Assembly: GCA_013115135.1 (NCBI GenBank)
Contig: JABANP010000079.1
Location: 62,001 to 126,000, forward strand
DNA length: 64,000 bases
Reading direction: 5' to 3'
DNA from: Perkinsus olseni
Lineage: Eukaryota; Perkinsozoa; Perkinsida; Perkinsidae
Shown: positions 11,536-23,311 of the stretch, piece after piece
Layout of the letters: the number at the start of each line of letters is the position of its first letter
Numbering within the stretch: position 1 is the first letter of the stretch
Notes under the pieces: generated by a model
Told to the model about the DNA's origin: nothing
Databases searched by the model: none
The model's input: only the letters and a program-made list of their open reading frames with translations
Made by a program: the position numbers and the translations under genes

Positions 11536-13120
11536 TTAGCTGCTCCAGAAACCCAACAACCACCAGTAGCCGAAGCCGATGCTGATGAGCTCAACGAAAT
11601 TGACACAGAGGACCACAAATCCGCAGCCCCACCACTGCTTGTTGGTGACATATCCCAATCCAAAGAAGGCTGGATTAGGAGCAGAAGTATAGGGTGTCAG
11701 ATTGCCTGACCAAGTGCAAGTCGCCAAAGCACGGCATGCAACCTCCAGGGTCCACACCAGCGGACAGAGCGATCTGAATGAAGGCTGGGTAAAGGGCCGA
11801 GACATGGGCTGTGATGGAGGCGAAGACGTACTGTGTGGCATAGAAGATCAGGCATACGACCAAGAGGCATGCATAGGGAGGCAACGAGCTCAGATCAATG
11901 AGATCGGCTAGCCAGATCCAGAAGCCTTTGGCCTTCAACTCAGATGCCAACATAACCAGTACAGAGAACCACAGCAACAAATTGAAGGCTCCCTTGTTAC
12001 TGATGACGTTGTCTTTAATAGTAATCACTCCACACAGCAACATCACCGACACGCCCATCGCAGCAACTTCGGTACTCGAGAAGGGGAAGATAGATTTGAC
12101 CGTAGACGATAAAATCCACAGCAGAACAACACCAAGGAAGACAGCGAGCATTGTGATCTCCAACGGCTTCATACGGCCCATCTCCTTCAGCTGGTCCTCG
12201 GCCACCTTCTTTGCCTCAGGAGTTTTCTTGATCTCTGGTTTCAATAGGAAGTACATCTCGATCGGCACTAGAGCTAACACGATGATGCCAACAGGAGCTT
12301 GTGAAGCTGCAAAAGATACCCAAGAAAGATGCACCCCGACGTCCTCCATGAAGGTAACCATCATCGCATTCCAGGCCCCACCAGTAAGCCAGCAGGGAGC
12401 AGCCAAAGCGTTAGCGGTGATCTCTACCATTACAATGTAAGTTCCTATGCGATTCTGGGTACCCATCTCAGGATCCGACTGGAAGGCATCTCTCGCTAGT
12501 GGGTGCAAGATCGGCAACATCACACCAGCTCCTCGTGCCGTGCAAGAGGGTATTGCCAAGGCCAGTATAAGCTCACAAATACAAATACCATAACCCAGGC
12601 CTATGGTCGTCGACCCGACGTACTTGAGGACGATGAAGCACATACGCTTACCCAAACCAGTGGTGACGAAACCAGCGGATATAAAGTAAGCGAAAATAAT
12701 AAGCCACACAGAAGAGTTAGAGAAGCCCGACAACATCTCGGCCGTGGTGAGGACTCCTGTCACAGAGCATATACCAATTGCCACTATACATACACCAGCA
12801 AGGGGTAGGGGCTCCAAAACAGCAGCGATGATGGTACAAAGGAAGACGATAAAGAGGTCCCATGTGTTGGAGCCAAGTCCCGGCGGAACTATCCACCACA
12901 GTATCAAGCCTACGATGAAGATACCAGCGATCTTCGGGATGTTGGCCCCCGGCCAGACGTTTTTGTGCCAATCCCGCAGCTGCTGCCATCTAGTCTTGAA
13001 GGCACCTTTGTGACCCTTCGAGTCAGCAAACTTGGTAGATGACGGTGAGGACTCGACGACCTCATCCTCGGACAGAGGTAACTTGTTGGACTCCACCTCC
13101 TTGACCACTGCCGTTGGCAT
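11536..13120 (-). CDS. SLC13/DASS anion transporter, copy 1 (one frameshift)
   Basis: Intronless, about 525 codons. Start ATG at 13120 (MPTAVVKEVES) is preferred over a TTG nine bases upstream. Membrane protein of the divalent anion:Na+ symporter superfamily, closest in motif order to chloroplast DiT1 and bacterial CitT: WHKNVWPGANIP, LEPLPLAGVCIV, IPSCTARGAGVMLPIL, WLTGGAWNAMM, EIKKTPEAKKVAEDQLKEMG, YVFASITAHVSALYPAF, TPYTSAPNPAFFGLGYV and C-terminal GYWWLLGFW. About 11-12 hydrophobic segments are visible. Expected substrates are di- or tricarboxylates; which one is unknown. One extra base near 11735 (CCT GGAG GTT) separates the body from the last ~65 codons, which are otherwise intact. Closest to copy 6 in the array. 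Confidence 0.88.
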
Positions 13121-13881
13121 TACCTCCAATGCGAAAAAATGAAACTAAAACTGAGTGCACCGTTGAGCAGCAAGCCCCCACATCTCTACCAGTATTTCTA
13201 TCATATAGCAGCGCAAAGGAGTAAAGGAGAAATCGCTAGATACTATACCTGATGGCCGCAAGCTCCATAGCACAACAAGAATCCCGTTCGCTCCCTCTCC
13301 CTTGCCTCGTCTTGGCTCTTCGGCCCCGCCAAGACGAATTTTCCACTGCCTGCCGATCGAGTCACCGCTGCTCCGCATCATCCCAATCATCGTCAATCCC
13401 ACTCGCGTTATATCCTCCGCTTATCATGCCATCTCCGTGCCTATGCAGTTGCCTTCCCCAAAGGCTCCAAGCTCATCATGCATGCACAGGGCTGCACCCA
13501 AGGCTACACAATACCGCCAATGGCTCCGTACGACACAATCCGCCAGGCTGAACCACCTTGCTCGCATTCTAAGGGCTCCCCGCTAGGGAGCTCGATCCTA
13601 CCGGCTGATACTACCACGGGTCATTTCCAAGCTACGTTGTGCCTCTAGTCCACGCTCATATACCCCTCTCCATGCACGTCACAGAACACAACCAGAAATG
13701 CTCAGGGAAAAGCCAGGGGCAGTAATAAAACTCTAGAATCAATACTCTGAGTGTCAAACTCGAAACCACTTCCGTTCACTTACACCGGAAAGAAGAAAAC
13801 TTTTGGCCTCCATAGTAGGCGAAGAGAGAGCGCTTGGGTTCAACTCAACCATAAGGCTAGCACCCAATAAACGGAGTGCCG
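13121..13881. other. Intergenic between SLC13 copies 1 and 2
   Basis: Short open frames on both strands only. No conserved motif recognised. Should contain the promoter/5' leader of copy 1 and the 3' end of copy 2. Confidence 0.5.
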
Positions 13882-15413
13882 TTATTGCCAGTATCCGAGG
13901 AGCCACCAGTAGCCGAAGCCAATGGTGACAAGATTGACCAAGTTCAGTACCATCACAATAGCACCAACGGCCCACCACTGCTTTGCCGTGACATACCCTA
14001 AACCGTAGTAAGCAGGGTTGGCTGAGCTCGTGTAAGGAGTTAGATGGCCACATACGGTCGACCAAGCTAAAGCCCGGCATACGACCTGAGCACTGACACC
14101 AGCCTCCTCAGCAACGAGCACAGCGGCTACGAAGAGCGCAGAGACATGCGCTGTGATTGAGGCGAAGCCATATTGCGTGACATAGAATACGGCGCAGACC
14201 AAGACCAGGCACGGGTAGGGCGGAAGTGAGCTGAAGTCTATGTGATCCGCCAGCCATTCGAAGAAGCCTTTCTTTTTAGCTCAGTTGCGAACGTCAGTAA
14301 AATGGAAAACCACAAAAATAAATCAAACGCTGCAGTGTTGCAGATGATATGGTCCTTCAGAGAAAGTACGCCGAGAAGCAAAAGCACAGCAACGCCCAAC
14401 GCTGCTACTCCGGTCATTGAGAAGGGGAAGACACTGGGCATAGTCGAAGACAAAATCCATAACCCTAGTACGCCTAAGAAGCATACAAGCATAGTCCACT
14501 CGCGGACCGACAAAGGCCCCATCGCCTCGAGGCGCGAGTGAGCGACCACCGGAGCCTCCGGTGTTCTCCGTATTTCCGGCTTGACGAGCACAAGCATGAC
14601 CAACGGTACGAGAATCAGGGACACCAAAGCCACAGGTGCTTGCGAATAGGCCCAGCCGATCCAGGATAGTTCAACACCAACCTCCTTCATAAATTGAAGC
14701 ATCAGTGCGTTCCATGCCCCACCCGTGAGCCAGCATGCAGCCACCGTAGCATTGGCGGTAATCTCAACCAAGACGATATAGCTGCCGATTCGCTTGGCAG
14801 TATCAAGCTCAGGATCGGACTGGAAGGCTTCTTTCATCAATGGTACTAGGATAGGCATCATAACACCAACTCCTCTGGCCGAATTAGCGGGGATGGCTAA
14901 AGCGAGAATAAGCTCACAGAAGCAAATGCCGTAGCCAAGGCCAACAGTCGTGGACCCAGCGTATTTCAGTATGATAAAACACATACGTTTGCCCAGCCCC
15001 GTAACCACGAAACCCGAGGCGAAGAAAGATGCAAACATGATTAACCACACGGAAGGGGACGAGAATCCAGAGAGCATCTCGGAGGTCGTGAGGACTCCTG
15101 TGGCTGATACCACTCCAATGCTGATAAGGCACACCGCCGATAACGGCAAAGGCTCCAGGATAGCCCCGATGATCGTACACATGAATAGGACAAAGAGTTG
15201 CCACACATCGGAGGCCAAGCCTGAGGGGGCTAGCCACCAAAGGGCTAGTGCCAGAATCACGATGGCTAGAACGACCGGTATGTTGGCGCCTGGCCACACT
15301 GTGGCGTGCCAGTGGTGCAACCGGGCGAAGAAGGTTTTAGAGTTGTTGGCTCCTTTCATCAAGGCGACTGGTGGAGCTCGTTCAGCTCTGTGAGGCTTCA
15401 AAGGGCCTACCAT
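13882..15413 (-). CDS. SLC13/DASS anion transporter, copy 2 (one frameshift)
   Basis: Intronless DASS transporter. Start ATG at 15413 (MVGPLKPHRAERAPP); the frame is open further upstream but unlike the other copies. It keeps WHATVWPGANIPVVLA, LEPLPLSAVCLISIG, MLSGFSSPSVWLIMFASFFA, WLTGGAWNALM, EIRRTPEAPVVAHSRLEAMG, YGFASITAHVSALF and the final GYWWLLGYW. The first substrate-loop motif reads IPANSARGVG, one of the more divergent of the eight. The frame breaks near 14275 by one missing base in an A-run after FATEL. Downstream of that point the other frame continues with KGFFEWLADHIDFSSLPP to the normal stop at 13882. Probably one transporter gene; the break may be a homopolymer error. Confidence 0.85.
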
Positions 15414-15698
15414 GAGCCACGGAGAGAAAAAAACGCTGCCGCTGACGCCAATATGCGCAGAGAAATTAGCGCTCGCCCGGTTCTTAACGCGCCACGTCGC
15501 ACCATCAATCCTCGACGGACTATGACAGTCAGCCCTGGACGCGCAGGTCGGCGTCAGAATTATTCTTATTATCCCCCTTCCGCGAATGCTGTAGCAACCA
15601 AACACGAGGAAGTAAGAACAGTAATATCATTAAGGATTCGAGTGATGAGAAAAAATACCAACCCTACGACATCGTAGTGCCACATGAAACAAGTCTTC

Positions 15699-18600
15699 TC
15701 AAGCGCAAGTCTTCTTGTGCATCTTCCAGTCCTGCCGCTGACACTTGACGCTGCAATAGTAAACATTCTTGCATCTAGAGCATAGCAAGGTGCCCGCGCC
15801 GCCGCAAGTTTGACAGCGACGCTTGCCCATCGCAGGACCACCGGCACTTATGGTAGCAGAAGGAACATTTCTCACGAGCGTTGGATTCTGAAGGTTGCCC
15901 CACGGAGATACGTGGCTCAGCTTCGTCAAGGGTGAGTAGAGCGGGAACAACACTATGGGACTGAAGTAGGACATACCTCGAGGGGACGTCGGGAGTCGAC
16001 TACCACCGAGCCAGGTCAACCAGAACTTCTGAGCCCTCTTGCAGTTCCGGCCATGATCTTCATCGGAACCACAGACGCACTTGGGTGTACCAGAAAGTCC
16101 CCGAGTGACCCTTGCTAGTTCTGCCGCCGCCGGTAGGTACTGATCTCTCCACAGAAGCTTCACCGGAGCCCGGATCCAAAGATTCCGGCCGGATCTGCAG
16201 CGGGAGTGAGCCGAAGATTTCTGTGTTGGCTTTCTTCATAACGTCTTCCGTCAGGACACAAGCAGCGCCGTTGACGAGCAACCCGTATGTCCAATCATAG
16301 CGGACGTCAGCCGACAAGAGAACGAGGACATCCGGAGACCCATCCTTGGCACGTAAGAGCACAGGGCCTCGACCGCCCCAGTACTTACCATGCACTCTGT
16401 CTCCCAGTACACGAGAATGGCCATACTGAGCATTCAAGGTGTCCCGCAACTTGTACATTCCCGCATGCCTGACTAGCTCGAATCGGCAGAGGAATCGACC
16501 GGCTGTAGAGATCGAGGTTGAGCCACCCGCCGGGTGCCGACAAAGACCCCAGCACTTCATCCGTAGCTCGCGGGAGTGGCCCCAAGTGAGCGTCGGGAGA
16601 CCCATCCAGGATAGCTCGGGGTAGGGGTGTGGCCCTGCCCAGTGGAGAGCACTGAGCTACCGGGATGGAAACGTCGAGGGTTCCACTCGTGCGACCGACC
16701 TTGACGACAATGTCATCTAGAGAGACTGCAACTGGTAGGAACAGCGTGGCCAACTTAACGGCGCTGGTGGTAATGACGACCGCCCATGGCTGGTCCGGCA
16801 ACAGCTTCACTTCAACCTTCTCGCGACGTTCCAAGGCGGCTCTCCTCTTCTCATCATTCACCTTCATGACGAAGTGCATAGTACCATTGAGTAGCCACTC
16901 ACGAGTGGTAAAGGACAACCCCTCTTCGGATTCACTAGGGGCCTCCTGTTTTACAGGTGACCCGCCGTTAGCTCTTGGACCACCATCAGGGACGGTTGTG
17001 ATAGTAGCAGGGACCTCAATCAAGTCGCCAGCGCGATTACGCATGGACTTGAATGGAAGCAGCCTTACTGAAGCCGTTCCTATCTTCAGATCGTCCGGGA
17101 CTAAAAGTCTGAACCCGTCCTTACTGACGCTGCAAACTGGAAAATTGACGGCCTTGTCCGTGGTCGAATGGAGAACAACCTCAGGGATCCTCACGTCCGG
17201 AAGCATAGAACTCTTCAAGTCAGTATTACGTTTCCGATGGGACCGTTACTGTCGGATACCAGGTGTACTTCCCGAAAGAATACTGACTGAGTGGACGATA
17301 GACCGTGGAGGTTCAGTAGAGACTTCAGCGCCGGCGTCAACGACCCCGCGTTCCCAGCTTGTAGAACATCAGAAAGTAGACCGCACAGCTCCCCCACATC
17401 AACAAGGGAGCCCGAGGTGGCGAGCATATCCAGGAAACGCACGCAGGTCGAAATCCCGCAAGGCGAATCACGAAGGGAGCGAGAACATCTACCAATGAAG
17501 CTCACGATGGCCGCCTTCAGCTCAGCCGAGTGGTTGATGCTGATTCTCTCGAAAGTCGACTGGCACCGTCTCCATCGGACGGGTGTAGCACCAAACATGC
17601 CAGGACTAAGTATAGCAGCAGAGATGCTAACCGTGGACTGCGGGTACGCGGTCCATAGCCTGCTGAGATCGCTCCTCGCAGCGCTGTCGCAGGAGTTCTC
17701 CGCGTGCATGAAGTCCACCTGGAGTCCACAGGCGAGAGGGATCAACCACAGCGGCACCTCGCATAAGTGTTGCCGAAACAAGTCCTCATAACTATCTCCT
17801 TTCGGACTCATCAAGTCTGTCGCCAACGTCGCTCGGTCGTTGTCACTCCGGTCAGCCAGAAGGGGACCGGCGGCAATCAACAGAGGCAAGAACATCGAAT
17901 AGTCGGCAAGGTTCGAAGTGTCAATGATGTCAAATTTATGGGGGACTTCAGCCCTTCCCAGATCCCTCGCTAGCTCTTCCACTTTTAGGGACCTCACTCG
18001 GTAGCCAAGCCCGTGGCTCAGGGAGGAGTGCATCACAAAGGGCGAAAGCATCTCCGCAATGGAGCACAATTCGATGATCGACATCGCCATTCAAGGCAGC
18101 CACTAGAGCAGCAGACCGTTGACCAAAGAGCTCGAAGGCCCACTGCAAAGGAGTCGCGCCCTTTCCTTCGGGAGCCCTTATATACCGGGCCTTCGAGAAA
18201 TGTGTTTCCTGCATAAACTTCCTCAAGTTCCCGGGAATGCACATGTAGGGGATTCATGTAAACCTGGACACGCCAAACCTCAGCAATGGTCTCGGTCGTA
18301 GCACTTGTCGAGAGCGCGCTCTCGATAGCACGACGAAACTGGCTGGGGTCCGCGAAGAAGGTGGGGTTGACGACAGTCCGACAAGCCCCTTTAGCCGGGA
18401 GACAACGCGGAATCCCCATCGCTTGATGCGACCGAGGAAACACCAGCATAGCCGACTTCCCGATAGGAATGGACGTAGTTTTCGAAGGTGTTGTCACCGT
18501 TGAATTGTGTAGCAGCAATCATGTCAGGCCACATGACGAACATCCCGGCATCTGTCGAGCCTCGCAAAAACCCACCGGTCTTCTTGAACCATGAAAGACG

Positions 18601-19179
18601 CACATTTTGAACCTTGCGTGCTATGTCATCACCGACACATTCGTCTCTCAGTAGGGCACTCCACCACTCAAGAATGTCAACGACGGCTTGCCGGTCACCA
18701 GTGAGAAAGAGAGCTCTCCCGCTGCTCCGCTCGGACTTGAGGTGTTCAAGTACCCTGTCTATCGCCTTGGATAGGAGGGTCGAACACTGAGGCGTGATAA
18801 AGACAGAGTAAACCATCTCCCAGGCCACGGTCACCGTCTTGGTGGAGAGCTCGGCACCAGCAGAGCTCAACAGTTCTAAGTAGACCAACGATCGAGCGAT
18901 GACCGCAGGTTCCACATCACAGCAGAGTGCGTGGATGGGTGTATCCTTCCATGCTGAATCTGAACCACAGGTCTTCGAAATCTGGTTCAGATACAGAGTG
19001 TGGGCCACTGACGACAGATCACTGCAGCCCAGTAGCAACGCACGGGTAGGCAGAGACTTGTCAGCACCACGGGAACTCGCACAGAGGTCTCTGAGTGGGG
19101 TGTTGGCGAAGGGATAGTAGTAGGTCCAGTTGCTGACAGTCGGGTCCAGCGGTGGGCAGCTGAGGGCGGTGGGGGCCAT
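15699..19179 (-). CDS. DUF4470 / MYND zinc-finger protein
   Basis: Large protein, ATG at 19179 (MAPTALSCPPLD). The N-terminal part carries the DUF4470 pattern: YYYPFANTPLRDLC, LLLGCSDLSSVAHTLY, ALCCDVEPAVIARSLVYLEL, NPTFFADPSQFRRAI, IVLHCGDAFALCDAL and FDIIDTSNLADYSMFLPLLI. The C terminus (15699-15820) is a MYND finger, CQTCGGAGTLLC-SRC-YYC-C-H-C spacing, ending at TGA. DUF4470 is related to the N-terminal part of dynein assembly factor DNAAF3 and often occurs with MYND in protists and fungi. Biochemical role unknown, probably a protein-protein scaffold. The frame changes near 18400 (a 55-nt GT-AG intron is possible), 18240 and 18040 (one extra base each) and 17220 (one base short). The gene sits inside the SLC13 array but is unrelated to it. 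Confidence 0.75.
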
Positions 19180-20304
19180 CGTGGCGAGGAAAAACTAAAG
19201 AGGATGACGCCTCTAGTGAAAAAGCGATGGAACAAGGCGAGTAACTTGAGACGTTCTGGTCGGCCGTTATTATTGATAGGAAATGGACTGATGAAGTACA
19301 TAGCCGTCTTAAGAATGGTTCACGTCATCTTCATCTGCGTGTCATTTCAGTCATTCGGAAGTCAAAATAACCAAGAGTGACTTCCTTTGTGGGTGTTAGT
19401 GATTGGCCAAGAGGACGAACAACCAGGAACGCGATACTAGCGACGCGAGTCTAGCGGGACGCTAGCCAACCACAGCAGTGAAGGACGCAGATGGACTGAG
19501 AGCCTCAAGTCAGTGAGGCTCTTCAACGCCGCATGACAGTTTGCAAACTTGTCTGGTAGCGTGACATAGTACACAACCGGGACTGGCCGATGAGATTGCT
19601 CCGAGCAGAAGGCGGAGATCGCAAGCCGCGGATTTCCTATAAATTCCTCGTACAAGTTGCTAAAGTTTGGAGTTCTCGCGTGCCCTCCGATGAGTCAGAA
19701 GCAGCCACGATACGATCACTTAACACGGTTCAACTGCTTTTACTGATGCGCCGGTACCGCTCAAGTTCAAATCCGGCCGCCAAAATCAACGGTCACCTGA
19801 GTGGGATCCACTAACCCCCTCAGACGAGCGATGTACTAGGCTAGTAAACTCTGGCTCCCTCCTAAGCTTTGCCCCCCCCCTACGTCCCAGAACTCTCATT
19901 CAACACAACCTTCTGATGCGCTAAATTAGAAACTGTCTTTTCAGACTATGTGAAAGGCAGAAACGAACACGTAGCCGCACTTCTAGCGATTACTGATAAT
20001 TCACATCGACGTTAAGAAGATCTCGGTCTTTGCATCATAGAGTAGTTGCGCATGAGCGACAATAAGACCGGTCTATCGTACGTAAACAGATAGCATGCGC
20101 CTCGAGCCAGTGAAACCACCGGCTGAGGACTTATAACAACAGCGAATAACAAGTACAAGCGTAGATAGCCAAGCTGTGACAGAGAGGCTTTTACAGCCAA
20201 GCATCGTTCAGTTGGTTATGGGATAGCGCCAAATAAATATCACATCTTGATAATACTCTACCTAATTTCTCACTAGACTGATGATAGCCAACATATGCTG
20301 TTGC
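19180..20304. other. Intergenic, no gene recognised
   Basis: About 1.1 kb between the MYND gene start and SLC13 copy 3. Holds a C9 run near 19872 and only short frames. No motif supports coding. Confidence 0.5.
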
Positions 20305-21870
20305 TTACCAGAAGCCAAGCAACCACCAATAACCCCAGCACACCGTGTTCATGACAACTATGTTCACAACCATGACGATGACACCTTGGAACCACCAGAG
20401 CTTCAAAGGGACGTACCCGAGGTTGAAGAAAGGCGGATTGGTGGAGCTCGTGTAGTGAGTAAGATGTCCAGATAAAGTAGTATAAGCAAGGGCTCTGCAT
20501 CCAAGCTCCATAGGAACACCAGCTGCCTGCATGATCTGCAGGAAGACTGGGAACATAGCAGAGACATGGGCAGTGATGCTTGCGAAAAGATACTGCGACA
20601 CGTAGAAGATAGCCGTGCAAATCCATACGCTTCCGTAAGCCGCCACACTTGACAAATCGATTTTCTCGGCAAACCACTCAAAGAAGCCGGTCTCCTTCAA
20701 CTCAGTGGCCAACATCAGCAAGACACCGAACCAAAGGAACAAATCCCAAGCTCCACTGTTGTTCACAATATCCCTCTTCACATCGAGAATACCACTCATG
20801 AGCAGCACACTAAGGCCTAGCATTGCCACGCCAGTAGTCGTATAAGGCACAGTATCAACCGAGGAAGATACGATCCACAGGAGAATGACCAATGCGAAAA
20901 CACCAAGCATGACGAGCTCAAAGGCGCTGATGCGTCCCATCTCCGCCAACTTCTCGTTAGCCAACCTCTTAGCCTGAGGAGTTTTCTTGATCTGGGGAGG
21001 GAAGAGGAAGTAGAGGATGATGGGGCCATAGATCAACGGCAAAGCACCAACCGGCGCCATACTGTAGGCCCACTGACCCCAATTGATCTTCACGCCAACT
21101 GCTTCCATGAAGTTAGCCATCATAGCATTCCAAGCACCACCCGTCAACCAGCACACAGAAGAGGTGGTATTGGCAACGATCTCGACCATGATCAAGTACA
21201 TACCAATGGACTTCTCTGTACCCAACGCGGGATCGGATTGGAAACCCTCCTTGAGCAGAGGCTCCAAGATCGGCAGTAGGATACCCGCACCTCTGGCAGT
21301 GGACGAGGGAATTGCCATAGCCAAGATGAACTCGCAAATACAGAAAGCATAAGCGAGTCCAAGAGTGGTCGAGCCGATGTACTTTAGAATAATGAAACAT
21401 AACCGCTTGCCCAAACCGGTGGTGACGAAACCGCTTGCAATGAAGCATGCGAAGACAATCAACCATACGGTATCGTTACCGAATCCGGACAGAATCTGCG
21501 CAGTTGTCAGAATATTGGTTAATGTACAAAAACCCAATGCGACCAGGCAAATACCCGACATCGGGATGGGCTCTGTAACAGCACCAATAATAGTGACCAA
21601 GAACGTAACGAACACTTGCCATGTATGGGGACTCAGATCACTTGGATTAGCCCACCATAGAGCCAAGATAAGGATAATCAACATGAGCAATATGGGGAGG
21701 TTGATACCGGGCCACTTGTTCTTGTGCCAATCAAGGAACTTCCTGATAACACTTCCACCAGGGACCTTGTCCCATTTTGAAGGAACCACCTTCTCCTCAA
21801 CAGCAGGCGATTTACTCTCAGTCAAAGGAAGCACTGGTTGATCGGCAACCGGCGCTGACTCAGCGGACAT
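20305..21870 (-). CDS. SLC13/DASS anion transporter, copy 3 (intact, 521 aa)
   Basis: Fully open, intronless. ATG at 21870 (MSAESAPVADQPVLPL). This is the best reference copy for the array: WHKNKWPGINLPILLML, TEPIPMSGICLVALGF, IPSSTARGAGILLPILEPLL, GFQSDPALGTEKSIGMYLIM, CWLTGGAWNAMMANFM, PPQIKKTPQAKRLANEKLAE, LFASITAHVSAMFPVFLQIM, HLTHYTSSTNPPFFNLGYV and GYWWLLGFW at the end. Motif spacing matches the DiT1 2-oxoglutarate/malate translocator. DiT1 reads SNTARGAG where this copy reads SSTARGAG. Expected to export or exchange dicarboxylates across a cell or organelle membrane; no targeting peptide is evident. A 209-bp stretch (21287-21495) is almost identical to copy 4, suggesting gene conversion. 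Confidence 0.93.
   Translation of the reverse strand: MSAESAPVADQPVLPLTESKSPAVEEKVVPSKWDKVPGGSVIRKFLDWHKNKWPGINLPILLMLIILILALWWANPSDLSPHTWQVFVTFLVTIIGAVTEPIPMSGICLVALGFCTLTNILTTAQILSGFGNDTVWLIVFACFIASGFVTTGLGKRLCFIILKYIGSTTLGLAYAFCICEFILAMAIPSSTARGAGILLPILEPLLKEGFQSDPALGTEKSIGMYLIMVEIVANTTSSVCWLTGGAWNAMMANFMEAVGVKINWGQWAYSMAPVGALPLIYGPIILYFLFPPQIKKTPQAKRLANEKLAEMGRISAFELVMLGVFALVILLWIVSSSVDTVPYTTTGVAMLGLSVLLMSGILDVKRDIVNNSGAWDLFLWFGVLLMLATELKETGFFEWFAEKIDLSSVAAYGSVWICTAIFYVSQYLFASITAHVSAMFPVFLQIMQAAGVPMELGCRALAYTTLSGHLTHYTSSTNPPFFNLGYVPLKLWWFQGVIVMVVNIVVMNTVCWGYWWLLGFW
21287..21495. repeat. 209-bp near-identical tract shared with 24294-24502
   Basis: By eye the two stretches differ at a single base (GAGCCG versus GAGCCA), including third codon positions. 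Sequence on either side drops to roughly 85% identity. Within coding sequence of SLC13 copies 3 and 4. Confidence 0.8.
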
Positions 21871-23311
21871 CTTTGCGATGGGGCTTTAACAAATAAAATC
21901 TGATAATAATAAAATACAATGGATCACGAAAGTGAGCAGTAGGCCGCTCCACACACAAACAAGATATCTACATTATCACATACCGAATCCAACTCCTCAC
22001 ACTGAAAGACCTACGCAATGATAGCCCGAAGCGATCCTCATGAATACGCTTCCTGCTCACAACCCGATTCATGTCATACGACGTTGAAGGAATGCAGCCT
22101 ACCGATTTAGCGGGCATCAATATCTTGGCGCTAGTCTAGCCTCGACACAAAGAGACTGCCGACCGCTGTCCCCTTCTTCACTGGCCATCGCCTCGAAGAT
22201 CATTCTTAACGGGAGCTGTAGTCTTCCCACTTCACGGCCCGCAAATTCCCTATGGTGACGTCAGTGATCGGTTAAAAAATTGTCGTACAGTCAAAACGAA
22301 CTAGACACACATCATCGTACTGTAAAACATCAACACTAAACCGTCCCGAGGTGTACTTTAGGTTTTGGTAAGATCGATGCCGTCGGTCGTACCACTATGT
22401 CATGCCAGGACATGCCCTAATAAAACCAATCCCGCAAGCGCGCGAGACAGGGAGAACAATTTCGACAAGACGTCAGACTACTATAATTCCGCCGTCACAC
22501 CCAGAACAACTTCAATTTGACCGGTACTAAACCAATTTCGCTCGGCTCGAGCGAGAAAATCCTATCTTGATCCAATAGCTGTCATCAATCACGGACCCCT
22601 AGCGGCCCGCCCCACGGTGCTGCCGACCCGAACGTCATGCATTTCAAACTCGAATGGTAGCCATGCCCAATCACGCCCCTCTGAGGAGGACAACTGAGCT
22701 AATACCGCGCTATGTCTCGAGATTAACCGGGCCGCAGTAGAAAACAACGACAACCCCAATATTGATGAACTCAAGCCTTGAGAGATAGAGATCAATCCCC
22801 AGAGGAAGATTTATTGTTTTAAACAAACTATCAATGAACCCCAGGTGGTCAGTACACCAACTGACCTTGAGAATAGAACACATTGGGACATTCTTCAATG
22901 GTCCCATGGGCAATGAGAGCGCCCTATTGTAAGCCCGATTGTACCATGTACTTCGGGAAATAAGAGTAACAACCTGCTTTCTATCCGAAAGCAGCATAAA
23001 CGTGATGAAAAGGAATATCGCAGTACCTATATTATAGTAGGAGGAGCAAAGTAACACTATCACTACAATATCGTCGTAACCACAGAGCGAACCACGAGGA
23101 TGGAAGAATGCAATCCTCGATGCTCATAGTTCTAAACATTGTTATCAGTCATGAACTTTACCAAAACAAGCATAAACCAACAGGGTCATATACGGCCACA
23201 TGTGGGTATGCCGAGGAAGTGAGGCTATGAACAGTGTGGATAGTGATATACTAGACAGCGACGAGAGAATTCAAAATATTATATTCGAAAACATCGCCGG
23301 CTGGACACCCT
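21871..23311. other. Intergenic between SLC13 copies 3 and 4
   Basis: About 1.4 kb. The longest minus-strand frame (22710-23063) begins with a hydrophobic stretch but shows no family motif. Treated as non-coding. Confidence 0.45.

Noticed and set aside
11898..12440. + strand ORFs opposite the SLC13 genes
   Set aside because: Long antisense frames recur at the same position in each copy and are shadows of the transporter reading frame.
19755..19790. TTCAAATCC-like string as a tRNA T-arm
   Set aside because: No acceptor stem or anticodon arm can be folded around it.
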